Positions 58,760-64,000 of a stretch of DNA of 64,000 bases are shown in pieces (the stretch's first letter is position 1; each line of letters starts with the position of its first letter). Where the stretch lies: positions 62,001 through 126,000 of the forward strand of contig QORU01000008.1 in the NCBI GenBank assembly GCA_003574785.1, given 5' to 3'. The notes beneath the pieces were generated by a model that was not told the DNA's origin, did not search any database, and was given only the letters and a program-made list of their open reading frames with translations. Origin of the DNA: Taklimakanibacter deserti (lineage in GTDB: Bacteria > Pseudomonadota > Alphaproteobacteria > Rhizobiales > Aestuariivirgaceae). The position numbers and the translations under genes are program-made.

Positions 58760-59805
58760 GGCCCGCTATGAACCGGCGACTGACAGACACCGACGACAAG
58801 CTTTTTGCCGACCGGCTGATCGCCACCGCGCGCCGCGATCCGGGCGCGCCGGCCCTTCTGCATAAGAAGCGCGGCGTCTGGATCGTCCGGCGCTGGGGTC
58901 ATGTGCTCGATGAGATCGACCGCCTGGCCGCGGGCCTCAAGTCTCTCGGTCTCTCTCCAGGCGGGCAGGTCGCCGTCGATGGCGAGATCACCGCGCAGCT
59001 CTTTCTCGTCGCGGCGGCCATTCGCGCCGCCGGAGGCGCGATCCTCTCCGTCCCGCTGAGCGCATCGGCGGCGGAGCTCGACCGTGTGCTCGACGACCCT
59101 TCCGTCGATCTGGTGATCGGCCAGGGCCGCGACACGGTGGCCCGCTGGAGCGAGCATAACCGGCGCCGCATCCCGATCGTCTTCGATCACACGACTCCCG
59201 ACAGCCGGCCGCCCGCCGACGGCATCGTGACGCTCGCCAATCTCCGGACACTCGGCGAACCGGCCCGATGGTCGATCGGCAAGGTGGTGCCGGCGAGCGG
59301 CAGGTCCTTGCCGGTGACGTGGTTCGAGGAGTCGACAGACTGGTTCGATGGTCTCGACATCCTGCTTGATCACTGGGTTGCCTCGGGTGAACCGGTCGGC
59401 CTGCCCGAACTCCTGGCCGCGGCCTCCCGCGACCGGCTCGAGCTTGCGCCGGAGAGCTGGATCGCCTCGCCCGCTCGTCTCGAATTCAATGAGCGCGCGA
59501 TTCGCGAGCGCCTGCCGGAGCGCAATTCCCTTGCGGGGCGGCTCGTGGATGGTGCGTTGCGCGGTGGGCGCGCGCCATGGTTTTCGCTGACGCGGTACCG
59601 GCTGCGCAACCGGCTGGGCCTCGGGCGCCTCGCTTATATCGATGTCCATCTGGGACATGGGGCGGGCAGGACGCCGGCCCTGTTCCACCAACTCGACATA
59701 GCGACCTTTCTCGTCGGCCAGCGCTTCCCGTCGGAGCGCATCGTCGCTCCCCCGCCGGAGAAATCCTATCCACGCCCGCTCGTGGCGGCGGCTGCAGCCC
59801 GATGA
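58756..59805 (+). CDS. Degenerate adenylate-forming enzyme-like protein
   Basis: A 349-residue protein starting at GTG 58756 within the preceding stop codon (ATG 58768 is an alternative). The first 140 residues follow the N-terminal subdomain of AMP-binding (acyl-CoA synthetase) enzymes: WGHVLDEIDRLAAGLKSLGLSPGGQVAV, then AAAIRAAGGAILSVPLSASAAELDRVLDDPSVDLVIG. The TSGTTGxPK-type phosphate motif, the YGxTE motif, the GRxKD hinge and the C-terminal catalytic lysine are all absent. The remainder (TWFEESTDWFDGLDILLDHW ...) I do not recognise. In related clusters a full-length CoA ligase sits beside such ABC genes, so this may be a reduced or repurposed descendant. Overlap with both neighbours suggests it is still translated. 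Confidence 0.6.
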   Translation: MRPAMNRRLTDTDDKLFADRLIATARRDPGAPALLHKKRGVWIVRRWGHVLDEIDRLAAGLKSLGLSPGGQVAVDGEITAQLFLVAAAIRAAGGAILSVPLSASAAELDRVLDDPSVDLVIGQGRDTVARWSEHNRRRIPIVFDHTTPDSRPPADGIVTLANLRTLGEPARWSIGKVVPASGRSLPVTWFEESTDWFDGLDILLDHWVASGEPVGLPELLAAASRDRLELAPESWIASPARLEFNERAIRERLPERNSLAGRLVDGALRGGRAPWFSLTRYRLRNRLGLGRLAYIDVHLGHGAGRTPALFHQLDIATFLVGQRFPSERIVAPPPEKSYPRPLVAAAAAR

Positions 59806-60569
59806 GCGGAGATCTGCTCTCGATCCGCGACGTCTCGTTGTCCTTCAAGGGCATCAAGGCGCTGACGGCCATTTCCTTCGATGTCGCCGACGGCGAGATC
59901 TGCGCGCTCATCGGTCCGAACGGCGCCGGCAAGAGTTCGCTGCTCAATGTCATCAACGGCGTCTATCGGAATGAGGCGGGCGAGATCGCCTTTGCCGGCG
60001 AGACCTTGCGCGGATCACCGCGCCGCGCCGCCCGGCTCGGCATCGGCCGCACCTTCCAGAACAACGCGCTGTTCAAGCGCCTGACGGTGCTCGACAATGT
60101 GCTGGCGGGCCTTACCCGCAAGGCCGAGGCGAGCCTTCTCGAGCACACATTCCGCCTTGGCCGTTCGGCCGGCGAGACACGGCGTTTCCGCGATCTCGCC
60201 GAGGACACGATCGCATTCCTCGAGATCGCGGCCTTGCGCGACGAGATCGTCGGGCAGTTGCCCTATGGCCTGCAGAAGCGCGTCGAGCTTGCCCGCGCGC
60301 TGGTTTCGCGCCCGCGCCTGCTTCTGCTCGATGAGCCGATGGCCGGCATGAACCACGACGAGAAACGCGAGATCAGCCGCTTCATCCTCGATGTCAACCG
60401 CGAGCTCCACACCACGATCGTGCTGATCGAGCACGATATCGGCGTGGTCATGGGGCTCTCCGATCATGTCATCGTGCTCGATTACGGCCGCAAGATCGGC
60501 GACGGGACGCCGGCCGAGGTGCGTGGCAACCCCGATGTCATCGCCGCCTATCTCGGCACCGTGCATTGA
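59802..60569 (+). CDS. Branched-chain amino acid-type ABC transporter ATP-binding protein (LivG-like)
   Basis: A 255-residue ATPase of the HAAT family: Walker A GPNGAGKSS, GIGRTFQNNALFKRLTVLDN, signature LPYGLQKRVELARAL, Walker B LLLLDEPMAGMN, VLIEHDIGVVMGLSDHVIVLDYGRKI. LPYGLQKRVEL is typical of the subgroup linked to CoA-ligase-like genes. ATG 59802 overlaps the previous stop (ATGA). Confidence 0.92.
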   Translation: MSGDLLSIRDVSLSFKGIKALTAISFDVADGEICALIGPNGAGKSSLLNVINGVYRNEAGEIAFAGETLRGSPRRAARLGIGRTFQNNALFKRLTVLDNVLAGLTRKAEASLLEHTFRLGRSAGETRRFRDLAEDTIAFLEIAALRDEIVGQLPYGLQKRVELARALVSRPRLLLLDEPMAGMNHDEKREISRFILDVNRELHTTIVLIEHDIGVVMGLSDHVIVLDYGRKIGDGTPAEVRGNPDVIAAYLGTVH

Positions 60570-60578
60570 GGAAATGGG

Positions 60579-61460
60579 ATGAGCTTCTTCCTTGAGACAC
60601 TCGTGGGCGGCCTCCTGGCGGGTGTCATGTATTCGCTGGTCGCCATCGGCTTCGTCCTGATCTACAAGGCCTCCGGCATCTTCAACTTCGCGCAAGGGTC
60701 CATGGTCCTCTTCGCGGCGCTCACTTTCGTGACGCTGCGCGAGGCGGAGTGGGGCTTCGCGCCGGCCCTTCTCGCAACCCTCGTCATCATGGTCCTGGGC
60801 GCGATCGCGATCGAGCGCTTCGTGCTGCGCGCGCTCATCAACCAGTCCGACCTGACCCTGTTCATGGCGACGCTGGGTCTCTCTTTCGTGATCGAGGGCC
60901 TGGCCCAGCTCCTGATGGGGGCGAGCGTTCATGAGCTCAATCTCGGCATCGACGACGTGCCGATTGAGACCGGTCCCATCCTCGTCAGCCAGTTCGATCT
61001 CCTGGCGGCGCTGACCGCGGGCGCGCTGGTCGTCTCTCTGTCGCTGTTCTTCAACCTGACACGCATCGGCATTTCCTTGCGCGCCATCGCCGATGATCCG
61101 CTGGCGGCCCAGTCGATCGGCATCCGCCTGCCGGTCCTGTGGCGCATCGTCTGGGGTGTCGCCGGCCTCGTCGCCCTCGTGGCGGGCCTTCTCTGGGGCG
61201 CGCGCCAGGGCGTGCAGTTCTCGCTCACCCTCGTAGTGCTGAAGGCGCTACCCGTTCTCATCATCGGCGGCTTCACCTCGATCGCCGGCGCCATTGTCGG
61301 CGGATTGCTGATCGGCGCCAGCGAGAGCCTCGCCGAGATCTATCTCGGCGATCTGCTCGGCGGCTCGGTCTCGACCTGGTTCGCCTATGTGGTGGCGCTC
61401 GCCTTCCTGCTCGCCCGCCCGTCCGGCCTGTTCGGCGAACGCGCCATCGAAAGGGTATGA
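60579..61460 (+). CDS. Branched-chain amino acid-type ABC transporter permease (LivH-like)
   Basis: A 293-residue permease with eight predicted membrane segments: GGLLAGVMYSLVAIGFVLIYKASGIFNFAQG at the N-terminus (LivH signature), ISLRAIADDPLAAQSIG in the coupling loop and GGFTSIAGAIVGGLLIGASES near the end. It starts nine bases after livG-like, and its last codons overlap the start of the livM-like gene (ATGA). Confidence 0.93.
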   Translation: MSFFLETLVGGLLAGVMYSLVAIGFVLIYKASGIFNFAQGSMVLFAALTFVTLREAEWGFAPALLATLVIMVLGAIAIERFVLRALINQSDLTLFMATLGLSFVIEGLAQLLMGASVHELNLGIDDVPIETGPILVSQFDLLAALTAGALVVSLSLFFNLTRIGISLRAIADDPLAAQSIGIRLPVLWRIVWGVAGLVALVAGLLWGARQGVQFSLTLVVLKALPVLIIGGFTSIAGAIVGGLLIGASESLAEIYLGDLLGGSVSTWFAYVVALAFLLARPSGLFGERAIERV

Positions 61461-62527
61461 TCATGATAGCGCTTGCCGCCGAGGGGCGGACCGACGCCGC
61501 CGAGAAGTTGGAGGTGCTGCGCCGGTGGAAGGGAGGGCCGATCGCGGCTCTGGGCCTCGTGCTTGCGGCCTATGCGCTGGGCTTCGTCGTCGACGACTAC
61601 TGGTTCAACGCCATATTGATCCCGTTCCTGATCATGGCGCTGGCCGGCCTCGGCCTCAATCTGCTCACGGGCTATGCCGGGCAGGCCTCGCTCGGCACCG
61701 GCGCCTTCATGTCGGTCGGCGCCTTTGCCACCTATAATGTGCTACTGCGCGCCCCCGATTTGCCGCTGCCGGTGAGCTTCGTCATCGGCGGCCTGTTCGC
61801 TGGTCTCGCCGGCGTCGTGTTCGGCCTGCCGAGCCTCAGGATCAAGGGTTTTTACCTCACCGCCTCGACGCTCGCCGCCCAGTTCTTCCTGCCCTGGCTC
61901 TTCAACCAATATGGCTGGTTCTCCAATTACACGACCTCGGGCTCCATCTCGGCGCCGAAGCTCGAATTTCTGGGAAGCGATCTCTCGACCCCGCTCGGTC
62001 GCTATCTCCTGACCCTGACCAGCGTCGTCATCCTGACCTGGCTCGCCTGGAACCTCGTCACCAGCCAGGTGGGGCGCAACTGGATGGCGATCCGTGACAT
62101 GGACACCGCGGCGGCCGTCGCCGGCATTCCCATCGCCTTCAACAAGCTCGCCTCCTTCGCCATCTCCTCCTTCGTGATCGGCATTGCGGGAGCACTCTGG
62201 GCCTTTGCCTATCTCGGCACCGTCGATGCCCGCTCCTTCGATCTCGACCGCTCCTTCACCGTGCTCTTCATCATCATCATTGGCGGCATGGGTTCGATCT
62301 GGGGCGCCTTCATCGGCTCGGCTTTCGTCATCCTGGTGCCGATCCTGATCAGCAACCTCTCGGCCACCTTCCTCTCAGGCGCCATCGATGCCGGCCAGTC
62401 GGAGAACCTGCAGAAGATCCTGTTCGGCGCGCTCATCGTCTATTTCCTGATCAAAGAGCCGAATGGGCTCGCCGCTCTCATCATCAAATTCCGCCGACGC
62501 CTGTCGCTCTGGCCGTTCAAATCATAA
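61457..62527 (+). CDS. Branched-chain amino acid-type ABC transporter permease (LivM-like)
   Basis: A 356-residue permease with a basic N-terminus then about nine hydrophobic segments. LivM hallmarks are GLGLNLLTGYAGQASLGTGAFMSVGAFATY, RDMDTAAAVAGIPIAFNKLASFAISSF and FIIIIGGMGSIWGAFIGSAF. ATG 61457 overlaps the livH-like stop; ATG 61463 is a close alternative. Confidence 0.93.
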   Translation: MIMIALAAEGRTDAAEKLEVLRRWKGGPIAALGLVLAAYALGFVVDDYWFNAILIPFLIMALAGLGLNLLTGYAGQASLGTGAFMSVGAFATYNVLLRAPDLPLPVSFVIGGLFAGLAGVVFGLPSLRIKGFYLTASTLAAQFFLPWLFNQYGWFSNYTTSGSISAPKLEFLGSDLSTPLGRYLLTLTSVVILTWLAWNLVTSQVGRNWMAIRDMDTAAAVAGIPIAFNKLASFAISSFVIGIAGALWAFAYLGTVDARSFDLDRSFTVLFIIIIGGMGSIWGAFIGSAFVILVPILISNLSATFLSGAIDAGQSENLQKILFGALIVYFLIKEPNGLAALIIKFRRRLSLWPFKS

Positions 62528-62542
62528 CCACGGAGACCATGC

Positions 62543-63886
62543 ATGCCCCACACTGTGACGAAGACCTTGCGACGGCTCGCTTTCGCGGCCCTTGCATTGA
62601 CTGCCATCCCGCTTGCTGCGAGCGCTGAAGAGGCCAAGCAGCAATATTTCCCGCTCGCCACCTTCCGCGTCGGCGCCTATGCCTCGAGCGGCATCCCGGT
62701 CTGGGCCGGCGAGATCGATTATTTCCGCTACATCAACGAGGTCGAAGGCGGCATCAACGGCGTCAAGCTGTTCTGGGATGAATGCGAGACCGAATGGGAA
62801 GTCGAGAAGGGTGTCGAATGCTATGAGCGCGTGAAGGCCGGCAAGGACGGTTCGCCGGTGCCGATCTTCCTGCCGCATGGCGATCCCATCTCCAAGGCGC
62901 TGACCGAAAAGACGGTGGCCGACAAGATTCCCCAGATCACCATCGCTTACGGCCGCACCGAATCGATCGACGGCCGCGTCTTCCCCTATTCCTTCCCGGT
63001 GCTGTTCAGCTTCTGGTCGGAAGCCTCCTCGGTGATCAACCACGTCGCCGAGATCGAAGGCGGCAAGGACAAGCTCAAAGGCCTCAAGATCGCGACCGTC
63101 TATCACGACAGCCCCTATGGCAAGGAGACCCAGGTCCCGCTGGACTATCTCGCCAAGACCTATGGTTTCGAGAACATCCAGATCCCCGTGCCGCATCCCG
63201 GCAATGAGCAGTCGGCGCAATGGGCGAAGATCCGCCAGTTGAAGCCCGATTACGTCTTCCTGCGCGGCTGGGGCGTCATGACACCGGTCGCGATCAAGAC
63301 CGCGGCCAAGACCGGCTTCCCGGTCGATCACATCATTGGCGGCATCTGGTCGGGCTCGGAAGAGGATGTGCGGCCCGCAGGCGCCGTGGGCAAGGGCTAC
63401 AAGGCGGTGACGCCGTTCCCGGCGGGTGCCGACTTCGACATCTTGAAGCGCCTCAAGCAGCACGTTGTCGACAAGGGCTTGAGCGACCTCAAGGATCCCA
63501 AGAGCTTCGGCTCGGTCTACTATAATTCCGGCGTCATCGAGGCGATCGTCTCGGTCGAGGCGATCCGCAAGGCGCAGTCGAAATTCGGCAATCGCCCGGT
63601 GACCGGCGAGGAAGCCCAATGGGGTCTCGAGAATCTGAAGCTCGACGATGCGCGGCTGAAGGAGATCGGTGCCCTGGGCCTGGTCCAGCCGCTCGAGCTG
63701 TCGATCAAGGACCATGAGGGCGGCGGCGCCGGCAAGATCCTGCAGTGGGACGGCGAGAAGTGGAACATCGTCAGCAATGGTTGGGTCCGCTCGGACCGCG
63801 AATTGCTGCTGCCGTTGATCTATGAGCGTGCCGCGGCCTATGCCAAGGAAAAGGGCATCACGCCGCGCCCGGATGTCAGCAACTGA
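62543..63886 (+). CDS. Branched-chain amino acid-type ABC transporter substrate-binding protein (LivK-like)
   Basis: A 447-residue periplasmic binding protein. The signal peptide (RRLAFAALALTAIPLAASA) is followed by a type I periplasmic fold with EIDYFRYINEVEGGINGVKLFWDECETEW, KIATVYHDSPYGKETQVPLDYLAKTYGF and DHIIGGIWSGSEEDVRP. GGAG lies seven bases before ATG 62543. Members of this subgroup bind aromatic or aliphatic acids rather than leucine. Here the linked flavin monooxygenase suggests an organosulfur ligand (inference). A hairpin follows the stop. Confidence 0.9.
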   Translation: MPHTVTKTLRRLAFAALALTAIPLAASAEEAKQQYFPLATFRVGAYASSGIPVWAGEIDYFRYINEVEGGINGVKLFWDECETEWEVEKGVECYERVKAGKDGSPVPIFLPHGDPISKALTEKTVADKIPQITIAYGRTESIDGRVFPYSFPVLFSFWSEASSVINHVAEIEGGKDKLKGLKIATVYHDSPYGKETQVPLDYLAKTYGFENIQIPVPHPGNEQSAQWAKIRQLKPDYVFLRGWGVMTPVAIKTAAKTGFPVDHIIGGIWSGSEEDVRPAGAVGKGYKAVTPFPAGADFDILKRLKQHVVDKGLSDLKDPKSFGSVYYNSGVIEAIVSVEAIRKAQSKFGNRPVTGEEAQWGLENLKLDDARLKEIGALGLVQPLELSIKDHEGGGAGKILQWDGEKWNIVSNGWVRSDRELLLPLIYERAAAYAKEKGITPRPDVSN

Positions 63887-63893
63887 CGCGAGA

Positions 63894-63925
63894 GAGGGCC
63901 GGTCGTCCGGGGATAGCCGGCCCTC
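63894..63925 (+). other. Stem-loop between LivK-like and ATPase genes
   Basis: GAGGGCCGG (63894-63902) pairs with CCGGCCCTC (63917-63925) across a 14-base loop. It lies just after the binding-protein stop and before the next start, without a T-run. Confidence 0.5.
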
Positions 63926-63938
63926 GCAAGAGAAACCA

Positions 63939-64000
63939 ATGGCCTCAAACTCTGAACCCTTTCTTGCCGTCGAGAATGTCGAAGCCGTCTATGGCGGAGT
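63939..64000 (+). CDS. ABC transporter ATP-binding protein (LivF-like), 5' end only
   Basis: An open frame from ATG 63939 reads MASNSEPFLAVENVEAVYGG to the window end. FLAVENVEAVYGG is the usual start of LivF-type ATPases (beta-strand before Walker A), and gene order predicts a second ATPase at this place. Only 20 codons are visible. Confidence 0.65.
   Translation, partial: MASNSEPFLAVENVEAVYGG

Overview
The window is chromosomal DNA of a GC-rich alphaproteobacterium, most likely a member of the Hyphomicrobiales (Rhizobiales). The signs are the dense set of ABC uptake systems, an RHH-type regulator of rhizobial style, a cysteine protease of the bacterial transglutaminase-like (LapG) family, and a 49-bp palindrome of the rhizobial intergenic type at 8792-8840. 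I saw no rRNA, tRNA, CRISPR array, transposase or phage gene. No gene-free stretch is longer than about 300 bases.

Left part (1-15036): the tail of a Gfo/Idh/MocA oxidoreductase, a CorA metal channel and a LysE-family exporter precede a guanidino-compound region. That region holds a TPP decarboxylase of the 5-guanidino-2-oxopentanoate (2-ketoarginine) type, a divergent FAD-linked D-2-hydroxyacid dehydrogenase, a DinB-family gene broken by one amber codon, a ureohydrolase, an IclR regulator, and an operon with a polyamine-type ABC importer, an M20 hydrolase, a class III aminotransferase and an NTF2-like protein. A conserved operator (TTCCGA-N3-TCGGAA plus a half-site 20 bp away) sits at three promoters here and ties these units into one probable IclR regulon.

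15044-28137: a Lap-like surface adhesion locus. It contains a type I secretion ABC transporter with an inactive peptidase domain, a TolC-type outer membrane channel, a small lipoprotein-like protein, a HlyD adaptor, a LapG-type protease and a 1736-residue RTX/VCBS-type adhesin. The adhesin carries a dialanine PAAG site in its N-terminal region and an 861-bp tandem duplication. A divergent RHH/PAS-like protein follows it. No LapD gene is present in the window.

28239-41449: an M24/M20 hydrolase pair, an epoxide hydrolase with a divergent LysR regulator, an SHMT-like PLP enzyme, a GcvA-like LysR regulator, and a second guanidino-type unit (NitT/TauT-family ABC importer, two SDR dehydrogenases and a GbuA/GpuA-like ureohydrolase) divergent from another LysR gene.

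41428-47256: a sugar or polyol ABC importer operon with a SIS-domain isomerase-like protein and a SorC-family regulator. Two identical-type palindromes (TTTAC-N4-GTAAA) lie 20 bp apart upstream of it.

47502-64000: an organosulfur region. A MetNIQ-type importer is linked to an SfnB/DszC-like monooxygenase. A minus-strand operon encodes a flavin reductase, two SfnB-like proteins, SsuD and a DszA/NtaA-like monooxygenase. A plus-strand operon begins with another DszA/NtaA-like enzyme, continues through a degenerate adenylate-forming-like protein, and ends in a LivGHMK(F)-type importer that runs off the window. Together the region encodes six oxygenase components, one visible reductase and two importers, as expected for sulfur scavenging from sulfonates or sulfones.
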